Positions 26,440 through 34,264 of a stretch of 39,181 nt of DNA are shown one piece after another. Source of the stretch: Parachlamydiales bacterium (GTDB taxonomy: Bacteria > Chlamydiota > Chlamydiia > Chlamydiales > Rhabdochlamydiaceae). The notes beneath the pieces were generated by a model. It did not search any database. It saw only the letters and a list, made by a program, of their open reading frames with translations, and had not been told where the DNA came from. Location: NCBI GenBank assembly GCA_023265455.1, contig JAHFTQ010000016.1:1-39181 (forward strand), written 5' to 3'. The position numbers and the translations under genes are program-made. Position 1 is the first letter of the stretch. Each line of letters starts with the position of its first letter.

Positions 26440-27549
26440 ATGTTGAAAGTCATCGCAGTTGTTGTTTTAGGTTGGATGACCCTTTACGGGGATCAGCAGT
26501 GCAATTACAACCCCCGCATGACCCGTTATCTAGTTCAAAAACAATTTTTTAAGGAAGCCAATTTTAATTTGCTCGATGTAGGTGCCAGTGGAGGTATCGA
26601 ATCCTATTGGAAAGCTTTTGGAAATGATTTAGCAGGGTTTGGGTTTGATCCGTTGGTTAAAGAGTGTGAGAAATTAAACGCGAGCAATACCTATCCTAAT
26701 TTTCGGTACGTTCCTTGTTTTGTGATTGCGGAGGATGAAAAGCTTGATAACTATCGCTCATCGCCAACAGCGGGCTTTTATGCAATGACAGGGGCGTTTC
26801 CTCGGTCAAGCGCTAGCAAAATGATGCAAAATTTGAAGATCGACTACATCAAAGAAGTCTTCAATAGTGGTGAGACTGTAGTTTTATCACAAGATCGTAT
26901 CTCTTTGGATTCTTTTTGCTTAAAAAAAGGAATGAAAACAGTCGACTTTATTAAGGTTGATACAGATGGAGCTGATTATGCTGTATTAAGAGGAGCTGAT
27001 AAACTTCTGAGGGAAGATAATGTCCTAGGAATCTTGATCGAAATGAATTTTAACGAAGAATTGCATCCTCATGCAAACTCCTGGAGAAATATTGATCATT
27101 ATCTTGCAGAAAAAGGATTTTCGTTATTTGATTTATCGATTCGAAAATATACAAAAGGAGATTTGCCAGGAAAATTTGTTTACCGCATCCCCGCTCAAAC
27201 AACCCATGGTCAAATTACACAGGGAGATGCTTTTTATTTGAAGGACTTTGTTCAGATGAAGAAAATGGGAAAGCAAATTCCTACAGTTCAACTAGTTAAA
27301 ATGGCTTGCCTTCAAGAGATTTTTGGGCTTCCTGATTGTGCAGCGGAGCTTCTTTTAGCTTTTCGTGATCAGCTCAGCTCTGTGATTGATGTAGATCATT
27401 GTTTAGATTTGCTGACAGAGGATGTAGGACTTTATAAATCATATGAGACACACCTGCAGGAGTTTAAAAAAGATCCAACGCAATTTTATCCTTCGATCAC
27501 TAGCCGTACCCAGTCGCGTATCATTAACTATTTGAAAAGGTTTTTTTAA
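26440..27549 (+). CDS. FkbM-family methyltransferase with signal peptide (first of a tandem pair)
   Basis: A 369-residue protein. The start is ATG 26440, preceded by GGAGG at ideal spacing. Residues 1-18 or so (MLKVIAVVVLGWMTLYG) are a signal peptide. The FkbM core follows: LLDVGASGGIESYWKAFG and GFGFDPLVKECEKLN for SAM binding, then the FkbM phrase VDFIKVDTDGADYAVLRGADKLL and the acidic ILIEMNFNEELH. The C-terminal ~110 residues (from about KDFVQMKKMGKQIPT) are shared only with the next gene. FkbM enzymes O-methylate sugars or small molecules in the cytoplasm, so a signal peptide is odd. The next gene starts at the base after its stop. Confidence 0.85.
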   Translation: MLKVIAVVVLGWMTLYGDQQCNYNPRMTRYLVQKQFFKEANFNLLDVGASGGIESYWKAFGNDLAGFGFDPLVKECEKLNASNTYPNFRYVPCFVIAEDEKLDNYRSSPTAGFYAMTGAFPRSSASKMMQNLKIDYIKEVFNSGETVVLSQDRISLDSFCLKKGMKTVDFIKVDTDGADYAVLRGADKLLREDNVLGILIEMNFNEELHPHANSWRNIDHYLAEKGFSLFDLSIRKYTKGDLPGKFVYRIPAQTTHGQITQGDAFYLKDFVQMKKMGKQIPTVQLVKMACLQEIFGLPDCAAELLLAFRDQLSSVIDVDHCLDLLTEDVGLYKSYETHLQEFKKDPTQFYPSITSRTQSRIINYLKRFF

Positions 27550-28608
27550 ATGAAAGCCTTTTTATTTGTTGTTTTAGTTTGGATAAATGTTTACAGCGAC
27601 AATGAAATTAACTACAACCCTCGTCTGACGCAATATGTAATGCAAAAGCATCTTTTGAAAGACTCCAACTTTTACTTAGTCGATGTAGGTGCCAGCGGAG
27701 GCATCGCACAGCATTGGAAAGCTTTTGGAAAGGATTTATCCGGGTTTGGGTTTGATCCCTTAGTCAACGAATGTGCACGGCTAAATGCCCTCAACACATG
27801 TCCTAAATTCCGGTATCTTTCTTGTTATATTGTTTCGGGAAATGAGAGTGTCGACCAATATGCGCGCTTAGAATCGGCGAATTTTTACGAAACTACAGGG
27901 AAATTTGCAAGATCTAGTGCTTGGAAAATGATGCAACTTTTGCAGATGAATTATGGCAAAGAGGCGTTCAATCAGGGAGAGGAACTTATTTTATCCCACG
28001 ATCAAATTTCTTTAGATGCTTTTTTTTTAAAAAATGGAGTTAAATCGGTAGATTTTATCAAGATTGACACAGATGGTTTTGATTACTCCGTATTAAAAGG
28101 GTCGGAGAAATTGCTAAATGATGAGAATATGATTGGGATTTTAGTAGAATGCCATTTTAATGCAGCGCATCATCCTTATGCAAATTCTTTTAGAAATATC
28201 GATAGTTTTCTTGCTGAAAAAGGATTCTCCTTATTTGATTTGTCTGTTTGGAGGTATACAAAGGGAGAGCTTCCAGGGAAATTTGTCTATAAAATCCCTG
28301 CACAAACTATCTCGGGACAAGTTACCTGGGGTGATGCCTTTTATTTGAGAGATTTTATCCAGATGCAGAAAATGGGGAAACAGATCCCTACGGCTCAAAT
28401 TCTTAAAATGGCCTGTGTCCAAGAGATTTTCGGATTGCCCGATTGCGCAGCGGAGCTTCTATTAACTTTTAGGGATCAACTCAAGCTGACAATCGATGTT
28501 GATCATTGTTTAGATTTGCTTGCAGCCGATATGGGACTTTATTCTTCTTATCGGAAACATTTAAATCGGTTTCAAAAGAATCCAACACAATTTTATCCCA
28601 CCAAATGA
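27550..28608 (+). CDS. FkbM-family methyltransferase with signal peptide (second of a tandem pair)
   Basis: A 352-residue tandem paralogue of the preceding gene, similar from end to end (YNPRLTQYVMQKH, LVDVGASGGIAQHWKAFG, GFGFDPLVNEC, VDFIKIDTDGFDYSVLKGSEKLL, KMGKQIPTAQ, FGLPDCAAELLL). The N-terminus MKAFLFVVLVWINVYS reads as a signal peptide. It lacks the last ~20 residues of its partner. The ATG directly follows the previous TAA, and its own stop overlaps the exporter permease start as ATGA, so the three are translationally linked. Base composition is visibly AT-richer than topA or putA, which fits horizontal gain of the glycan locus. Confidence 0.85.
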   Translation: MKAFLFVVLVWINVYSDNEINYNPRLTQYVMQKHLLKDSNFYLVDVGASGGIAQHWKAFGKDLSGFGFDPLVNECARLNALNTCPKFRYLSCYIVSGNESVDQYARLESANFYETTGKFARSSAWKMMQLLQMNYGKEAFNQGEELILSHDQISLDAFFLKNGVKSVDFIKIDTDGFDYSVLKGSEKLLNDENMIGILVECHFNAAHHPYANSFRNIDSFLAEKGFSLFDLSVWRYTKGELPGKFVYKIPAQTISGQVTWGDAFYLRDFIQMQKMGKQIPTAQILKMACVQEIFGLPDCAAELLLTFRDQLKLTIDVDHCLDLLAADMGLYSSYRKHLNRFQKNPTQFYPTK

Positions 28609-29423
28609 AACCCACAGTCATCTTACCCCGATTACCTTGGAGCCGACAAGACCTGAAAGAAATGATCGAATTTCGGTGTGTTTTGTGGATGCTCGTTCTC
28701 CGAGACATCAAACTCCGCTATAAGCAGACATTTCTCGGCGTTGTGTGGGTCATCTTGCAGCCCTTACTGATCTCTGTTCTATTCACTTGTGTTTTTGGGA
28801 AATGGTTGCACATTTCTGGCGAGGGGGGCCCCTACCTGTTGTTTGCCTTTTGCGGATTGATTCCATGGCTGGTATTTTCTCAATCGATTCAGAGGGCGAG
28901 CCTCAGTCTTGTCAATGAAACGCAACTCGTTCAGAAAATCTATTTTCCCCGCCTTTTTCTTCCGATGGCGGGAACGTTGGGTGTTATTTTAGATTTTATC
29001 ATTGCCCTTTTGACACTGGGTATTTTGCTGGCAATTTACCAACATCCCCTCTCTTGGCAGTTCGTCTTTTTGCCTTTTGGAGCTTTACTAATCTTTTTAT
29101 TTTCTAGCGCATGTAATATTTTACTCTCTTGTTTGAGTGCCCATTATCGTGATTTTAAGCATATTATTCCCTTTATGATGCAATTATGGATGTATGCTTC
29201 TCCTCTGGCCTATTCTATGTCGGTCATTCCAATGAAGTGGCAGTGGGTTTTTTTAATGAATCCTTTAACGGGCACTATTGAATTTTTTAGATGGACCCTG
29301 CTTGGACAGGGGAACTTTCCTATAGTCTCCTTTTCGATTGCCTGTGGCATAACTTTCGCCCTTCTGGTCTTGAGTGTGGTTGTATTTCGAAAGTTAGAAT
29401 GGACGTTAACAGATGTCATCTAA
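28605..29423 (+). CDS. wzm: ABC-2 polysaccharide exporter, permease (Wzm type)
   Basis: A 272-residue inner-membrane protein that, with the next gene, should export a finished lipid-linked O-antigen or similar polysaccharide. Seen: the cytoplasmic start with LVLRDIKLRYKQTFLGVVWVILQPLL, the usual Wzm/TagG signature, then about six membrane helices (ISVLFTCVFG, LLFAFCGLIPWLVF, GVILDFIIALLTLGILLAIY, FVFLPFGALLIFLF, MMQLWMYASPLAYSMSV, FALLVLSVVVF), with HYRDFKHIIPF between. Length is normal. The ATG at 28605 overlaps the FkbM stop. The true substrate is unknown, and the wzm name reflects family type only. Confidence 0.9.
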   Translation: MKPTVILPRLPWSRQDLKEMIEFRCVLWMLVLRDIKLRYKQTFLGVVWVILQPLLISVLFTCVFGKWLHISGEGGPYLLFAFCGLIPWLVFSQSIQRASLSLVNETQLVQKIYFPRLFLPMAGTLGVILDFIIALLTLGILLAIYQHPLSWQFVFLPFGALLIFLFSSACNILLSCLSAHYRDFKHIIPFMMQLWMYASPLAYSMSVIPMKWQWVFLMNPLTGTIEFFRWTLLGQGNFPIVSFSIACGITFALLVLSVVVFRKLEWTLTDVI

Positions 29424-30201
29424 GCCGATTATCACCGTTCAAAATCTTGGGAAAAAATATTTTTTGAACGAAACTCAGGAAGGGCTTTATCGAAGCCTCT
29501 TAGAAAAACTCAGATTTTTGGGGCGCTCTCAACTGGAAACTAAAAAAGAATTTTGGGCCCTTCGGGATTTGAATTTCTCAATCCAGCGTGGACAAACTGT
29601 GGGGATTATCGGGGGCAATGGCTCAGGGAAAAGCACTCTTTTAAAAATCTTAGCCCGAGTGACATGGCCCACGACAGGGCGCATTGAAATCTTCGGACGT
29701 GTGAGTGCTTTACTCGAAGTTGGAACCGGTTTTCACATGGAACTTTCAGGCCGAGAAAATATTTTTTTGAGTGGGGCTATTCATGGCATGAAAAAATCAG
29801 AGGTCACAAAGTATTTCGATGAAATTGTCGAATTTTCAGGAGTAGAAAAATTCCTGGATACCCCGGTCAAGCGTTATTCGAGTGGGATGTTTTTACGGCT
29901 TGCCTTTTCTGTCATGACGCACCTCAAAAGCGATATTTTGATCGTTGACGAAATTTTAGCGGTGGGTGATGCCCAATTTCAGGAAAAATGTCTCAATAAA
30001 ATGCAAGCGATTGTCAAAGAAGGTCGGACCATCCTATTTGTGAGTCATCAATTGGATAATGTCCGTTTTTTGTGCGAGCAAACTCTTTGGATCAAAGAGG
30101 GAGAACTTTTTCATCAAGGTCCTACGGCTGAAGTGTTGAGTCGGTATGAAGAATTTTTCAACATCGATACCATTCCCAAAGCAATGGTGAAATCGCTTTA
30201 A
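29413..30201 (+). CDS. wzt: ABC-2 polysaccharide exporter, ATPase (Wzt type, short form)
   Basis: A 262-residue ATPase partner of the permease. Seen: NLGKKYFLNE at the N-terminus, Walker A IGGNGSGKST, the Q-loop region VSALLEVGTGFHMELSGREN, signature YSSGMFLRLAFS, Walker B ILIVDEILAVGD, and the H-loop FVSHQLDNV. It stops soon after the ATPase domain, so it lacks the C-terminal carbohydrate-binding domain of the E. coli O8/O9a Wzt that reads the chain cap. Such short forms export undecaprenyl-linked glycans whose ending is not recognised that way. It overlaps the permease by 11 bases and is the last gene of the plus-strand operon. Confidence 0.9.
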   Translation: MSSKPIITVQNLGKKYFLNETQEGLYRSLLEKLRFLGRSQLETKKEFWALRDLNFSIQRGQTVGIIGGNGSGKSTLLKILARVTWPTTGRIEIFGRVSALLEVGTGFHMELSGRENIFLSGAIHGMKKSEVTKYFDEIVEFSGVEKFLDTPVKRYSSGMFLRLAFSVMTHLKSDILIVDEILAVGDAQFQEKCLNKMQAIVKEGRTILFVSHQLDNVRFLCEQTLWIKEGELFHQGPTAEVLSRYEEFFNIDTIPKAMVKSL

Positions 30202-30320
30202 TCAAGGGTGTAGTAGTACTATGCTGATTTTTATAGGAACGATTCCAAACTGGATTGGAAGACTTCTCATCCACCCTACAGAAATCACAGCGGTCTGTGT
30301 GAAGGAATGATTTCGTAATT
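30202..30320. other. Gap between the exporter operon and the group II intron
   Basis: No supported gene. A 29-codon ATG-started frame (30221-30310) is present but has no ribosome site or recognisable content. This is the 5' flank of the intron. Confidence 0.5.
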
Positions 30321-30934
30321 GTGTGACATGAGGTCGTCTACTGAATTGTTTAGCGAGGGAGAGATCTCTCGACTAAACCGAGTATGTTGCTACTCGTACC
30401 CTACTAGACTACATACGGCAGCAATGCTCTATGTAAAGCGTCTAGAACAATGCGTCCCCTCTAAAAGAAGAGTTCGATCCGCGAGGAGAGAACAATGCTG
30501 CAAGTGTCAAGACGGCGCGGGAGTTAGGGTGCGTGGCAAGGATAGCATAAGCAAACGGACGTAAGCATCGTTAAGTCGAACAAGCCAAAGACACTGATAG
30601 GCTTGAACCAAAAGGTAACGAGGTTGGTTATCAGGCTGAATGCTCCTGATACGCAAACAAAAAGAACCTCCGGTGTATAGTCCGATCCTAACCCACGCAT
30701 ATATTCAATAGACGGAACATGGAAATCCCTTATGCCTTCCTTGAGAATGCAAGGAAAGCTGATCGTGAGAGAAGCCCATGGGCATGAGGGAGTAGGAACA
30801 GTAGAAAAAGCGAAAGCTCTTCAGTAATAGAAGAGATACAGGTTTTAACGTCACCTGACTCGAAAGAGAGCCCACGTCTACAATGGATATCTTGAACAAG
30901 AGAGCTTGAGAAACCTTTGAAGAAAGAAAAGCAG

Positions 30935-32395
30935 ATGACTACACAAACTGTAGGTGCGTCTTTCAGAAGATTTCATACATGGAACCAAATCAACTGGCTC
31001 CAGTGTAAGAAGAATACGAAAAGGCTGCAAGCGCGTATTGTTCAGGCAGTCAAGGAAGGAAGATGGAACAAAGTCAAAGCTTTGCAACGTCTCCTAACAC
31101 GCAGTTTCAGTGCCAAAACCATGGCAGTAAAACGCGTAACAACGAATAAGGGTAAGCACACACCAGGTGTAGATGGCCTGGTGTGGCTAACCTCCTCAGA
31201 AAGAGCTCAGGGAATCTCAAGCCTAAGACAAAGAGGATATCGACCCCTTCCACTCAGGCGGGTCTATATCCCAAAGTCGGATGGCAGTAAGCGACCCCTG
31301 GGCATCCCAACGATCAAAGACAGAGCCATGCAAGCCCTATACCTCATGGGATTAGAACCTGTTGCAGAAACAACAGGAGACCACCACTCCTATGGATTTA
31401 GGGCATATCGGTCAGCAGCTGATGCAGTGGGTCAGATTTTTCTAACCCTATCAACTCGCAGAGCACCGCAATGGATACTAGAAGGAGATATTACAAAATG
31501 CTTTGATGAAATCAACCACGATTGGTTAATGGACTCAATTTCTATGGAAAAGAGCCTACTCCAAAAATGGTTGAAATCTGGATACATGGAAAAGAAAAAA
31601 CTCTTCCCCACTAACGCAGGAACTCCGCAAGGAGGGATTATATCACCGGCACTAGCGAATATGACTCTGGACGGTCTCGAAGACGCAATCACAAAACGCT
31701 TCGGATCAAAGGACAGCAAAAAGCGCAGGAAAAGTGGGGTGCACATTATCCGCTATGCAGACGACTTCATCGTGACTGGAAAGACAAAAGAAGTTCTGGA
31801 AACGGAAGTGAAACCGCTCATAGAAGAATTTCTCAGCCAGAGAGGATTAACCCTCTCAGCAAAGAAAACGATAATTACGCACATAGAGAGAGGATTTGAT
31901 TTCCTCGGCCAGACGATACGCAAGTATAAAAACAAGCTTATCATCACCCCATCAAAGAAAAGCATGTGTAGACTCCTCACCAGAATCCGAGATATGGTTC
32001 GCAAGAACCGAGCAGAAACTCAAGAAAAGGTCATCAGGACTCTCTCACCCCAAATCCGAGGGTGGGCCTATTATCATCGATGGATATGCGCAAGGAAAAC
32101 CTTCGAGAAAATAGACAATGAGATCTTTCAAATCTTATGGAAATGGGCAACCAGAAGACATCCTAACAAGGGTCTCGGATGGATCAAAGCAAAATACTTC
32201 AAAGTCATTGGAATGCGACAATGGAGTTTTGCAACTCAAATAAAGAAAAAGGGTAAAATTGCATGGGAAAAGCTTTTTCTAGCAACGGATATCCCTATTC
32301 GACGCCATAAGAAAATTAGAGGAGCAGCCAACCCGTTTGACAAGGAGTGGTACAGTTACTTTGCCAATCGGCAAAGGAGGTCGACCTTTGTATAA
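30935..32395 (+). CDS. ltrA: Group II intron reverse transcriptase/maturase
   Basis: A 486-residue intron-encoded protein that splices and reverse-transcribes its intron. Seen: an N-terminal RT-0 region (FHTWNQINWLQCKKNTKRLQARI ... GKHTPGVDGLVW), the KRPLGIPTIKDRAMQ block, ILEGDITKCFDEINHDWL, NAGTPQGGIISPALAN, and the catalytic YADD at residues 274-277. The maturase (X) domain follows with RGWAYYHRWICARKTFEKIDNEIFQILWKWATRRHP. It ends at NPFDKEWYSYFANRQRR, just where an HNH endonuclease domain begins in longer relatives, so it appears endonuclease-free. The start is ATG 30935; a TTG six codons earlier is less likely. Confidence 0.95.
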   Translation: MTTQTVGASFRRFHTWNQINWLQCKKNTKRLQARIVQAVKEGRWNKVKALQRLLTRSFSAKTMAVKRVTTNKGKHTPGVDGLVWLTSSERAQGISSLRQRGYRPLPLRRVYIPKSDGSKRPLGIPTIKDRAMQALYLMGLEPVAETTGDHHSYGFRAYRSAADAVGQIFLTLSTRRAPQWILEGDITKCFDEINHDWLMDSISMEKSLLQKWLKSGYMEKKKLFPTNAGTPQGGIISPALANMTLDGLEDAITKRFGSKDSKKRRKSGVHIIRYADDFIVTGKTKEVLETEVKPLIEEFLSQRGLTLSAKKTIITHIERGFDFLGQTIRKYKNKLIITPSKKSMCRLLTRIRDMVRKNRAETQEKVIRTLSPQIRGWAYYHRWICARKTFEKIDNEIFQILWKWATRRHPNKGLGWIKAKYFKVIGMRQWSFATQIKKKGKIAWEKLFLATDIPIRRHKKIRGAANPFDKEWYSYFANRQRRSTFV

Positions 32396-32501
32396 AATCA
32401 AGGATCGATTAGAATACAGGCACTCTAAGATTAAGCAGGACGGAATGGGCTATCTGAAACAACTTGACGTCGGCTCTCGCGATGAGGGCTTAAGGTGTCT
32501 C

Positions 32502-32535
32502 GAGCCGTATGAAGGGAAACTTTCACGTACGGTTC
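32502..32535 (+). ncRNA. Group II intron domain V
   Basis: A 34-nt hairpin GAGCCGTATG..GGGAAAC..CACGTACGGTTC, with the catalytic triad region near its base and a GAAA-type loop. This is the most conserved part of the ribozyme and places the active site just downstream of the maturase ORF. Confidence 0.9.
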
Positions 32536-32608
32536 CTCGGAGAGGGATTTAAGGGTGTGTTACTGTAACGGGAGAAAATTCCTGGACCCTCTAAATCCCT
32601 TATCCTTC

Positions 32609-32655
32609 ATACTATTCCCACAAATGCACTAATAATTTGTGGGAATAGTATAAAA
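32609..32655. terminator. Perfect 17-bp bidirectional terminator hairpin
   Basis: The arm ATACTATTCCCACAAAT at 32609-32625 pairs exactly with 32635-32651 across a 9-base loop. An A run follows on the right (AAAAAG) and T-rich sequence lies on the left. It lies between the intron and the stop of the minus-strand operon and would end transcription from that operon and probably from the intron side. Confidence 0.8.
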
Positions 32656-32658
32656 AGA

Positions 32659-33546
32659 TCAAGTTTTTGCAATCAAGAAAACAGGGCCGGTAGAAGCTGG
32701 CCCAAACGGTTTGACTGTTTCCGGTATTTGATCCCAAATGGCTGATGCTACAATTTTGAAACCGGCATGTTCAATTATCTTCTCAAGCATTTTAGCGGTT
32801 GGGACAAGAGCGAATTCCCAAGAGGCGCAAAAAGGGAACATTTTTGGATCTGATAATTCAAAAAGCGCTTCCTCTTTGGGGCTTACAGAAGATGAAATCA
32901 TAATTCCCTTTGAGCAAAATGTTCTCATTTTCTGTGCTGCGCCTATTGGATCTGGTAAGTGATAAAATAATCCTGAGCAGTAGACATAATCAAAGTAGTT
33001 TGTGGGGCATTCGAAATCGAAAAGGCTCACATGTTCGAATTTGATAGGATGTTTGATTTCTTTTTTTAGACATTCTTGGACGAACTTCGCTTGTTTAATA
33101 GCTCCGCTATCCCAGTCAATGCCAGTAACGATGGCGCCACGTCTGGCTAACTCAAAAGCATGTAACCCGGCTGAACAGGCAAGATCAAGAATTTTTAGAC
33201 CAGAAATGTCACCGACATGTTTATCTATCATGTATAAGAGGTTTGATCGGTTTTTTATCAATAAGGGCATAGTGACTTCTTCATTGTTAATAGTTGCTTT
33301 CCGAGATATCCCATCCCCAAGATCAGTTGTATAATACCAATGAGGAAATAGAGCAGCTGTATCCTTTTTCCACTCGGCAATGTTGATGTATTTTTTTGAA
33401 ATTGAATTGTATTTCTTAGTTCCTAGCTTTATTTTATTACTGAATTTCTTAGCTTCTAGCCTTATTTTATTTATGGCTTTTTCAATGGTAAATCTTTGAG
33501 CTAGTGATTTTAACTTTTTGGACTTTAATTTGATTGTTTCAAACAT
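32659..33546 (-). CDS. Class I SAM-dependent methyltransferase
   Basis: A 295-residue cytoplasmic methyltransferase. The start ATG 33546 follows AAGGAG at good spacing; the longer frame to 33651 overlaps the acyltransferase gene and is rejected. The first ~75 residues are very lysine-rich and helical (FETIKLKSKKLKSL ... IKLGTKKYNSISKK). The core shows motif I LKILDLACSAGLHAFELARRG, motif II VTGIDWDSGAIKQA, and FDYVYCSGLFYHLPDP, as in Methyltransf_11/23-type enzymes that resemble tRNA-cmo5U or sugar methyltransferases. As the last gene of a sugar-nucleotide operon it probably methylates or caps the glycan; this is inference. It ends four bases from the terminator. Confidence 0.85.
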   Translation of the reverse strand: MFETIKLKSKKLKSLAQRFTIEKAINKIRLEAKKFSNKIKLGTKKYNSISKKYINIAEWKKDTAALFPHWYYTTDLGDGISRKATINNEEVTMPLLIKNRSNLLYMIDKHVGDISGLKILDLACSAGLHAFELARRGAIVTGIDWDSGAIKQAKFVQECLKKEIKHPIKFEHVSLFDFECPTNYFDYVYCSGLFYHLPDPIGAAQKMRTFCSKGIMISSSVSPKEEALFELSDPKMFPFCASWEFALVPTAKMLEKIIEHAGFKIVASAIWDQIPETVKPFGPASTGPVFLIAKT

Positions 33547-33604
33547 TTGTATGGTTCTCCTTATTTTCAGATATCGGTCAAAACCAATGTCGGGAATTAC
33601 CTTA

Positions 33605-34264
33605 TCAAACAAGCACTTTTGTCTGAAGCTCTTTGGCTGGGACGCCGACAACGGTTATGCCGGGGGGAACGTCTTTAACAACGACGGCTCCTGCTCCAAT
33701 GGTTGCTCCTTTTCCAATGCGACAGCGGGGGCGGATGATCGCTCCGGCTCCCACGAATACTTCATCTTCAATGGTAACTCGCCCTAAAATCGAGGAGCCA
33801 GGGGCAAGGGTGCAAAAATTCCCTATTACCGCTTCATGATGTAGGGTTGCGTTGACATTGATTTTACACGATTTCCCAAGTTTTACATGCGGCATGATCG
33901 TTACTCCTCGTTGAATAATCGATCCGGCTCCCACAGAAGCTCGAGAAGAGATGTAGGCAGAAGGGGCGATGAGGGTGAAAAGGGATGCTTCCCCATAATA
34001 ATCAAATAAACGGGCTCTCAGATATGGAGCATCAAAAGTTAATATAATCTTTAAAAAAGGCTCTTTCTTTTGAACCCCTTCCCACGCTTCATCTGTACCC
34101 AGATAAACCAATCCTGGCGGATCTTGAGGAAAAATATCAAAAAAACCGAACATTTTGAGTGCGGAAATCGACTCGATGAGGTCGATCACATCCCATTCTA
34201 GGCCAACTAATGCAACTTTACAAAGATCGGGGCAATTCGATAATGGATAGTTCATAAATTTCAA
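33605..34264 (-). CDS. NeuD/PglD-like sugar O- or N-acyltransferase
   Basis: A 219-residue left-handed beta-helix acyltransferase. Seen: a short N-terminal Rossmann-like part (CKVALVGLEWDVIDLIES), then hexapeptide repeats from about residue 95 to 215 (ASVGAGSIIQRGVTIMP, KINVNATLHHEAVIGNFCTLAPGSSILG, VFVGAGAIIRPRCRIGKGATIGAGAVVVKDVPPG), with the likely catalytic histidine in LHHEAVIG. Such enzymes acetylate amino sugars made by PLP aminotransferases, and one is encoded in this operon. A TTG start at 34264 is chosen because AGGAG lies six bases before it; the ATG three codons later is 15 bases away. It overlaps the upstream glycosyltransferase by 47 bases. Confidence 0.88.
   Translation of the reverse strand: MKFMNYPLSNCPDLCKVALVGLEWDVIDLIESISALKMFGFFDIFPQDPPGLVYLGTDEAWEGVQKKEPFLKIILTFDAPYLRARLFDYYGEASLFTLIAPSAYISSRASVGAGSIIQRGVTIMPHVKLGKSCKINVNATLHHEAVIGNFCTLAPGSSILGRVTIEDEVFVGAGAIIRPRCRIGKGATIGAGAVVVKDVPPGITVVGVPAKELQTKVLV

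Larger units (their letters stand above)
30321..32603 (+). mobile_element. Group II intron (retroelement) with maturase ORF
   Basis: The 5' end is set at GTGTGACATG, matching the GUGYG start of group II introns. About 600 bases of structured RNA (domains I-III) precede the reverse transcriptase, and domain V lies at 32502-32535. The 3' end is uncertain: a long imperfect stem follows domain V (AGGGATTTA at about 32543 with TAAATCCCT at about 32592), a candidate domain VI ending near 32603. The element sits between two convergent operons, so it interrupts no visible gene. Confidence 0.8.

Noticed and set aside
30221..30310. 29-codon frame upstream of the group II intron
   Set aside because: No ribosome site or known content; too short to support.
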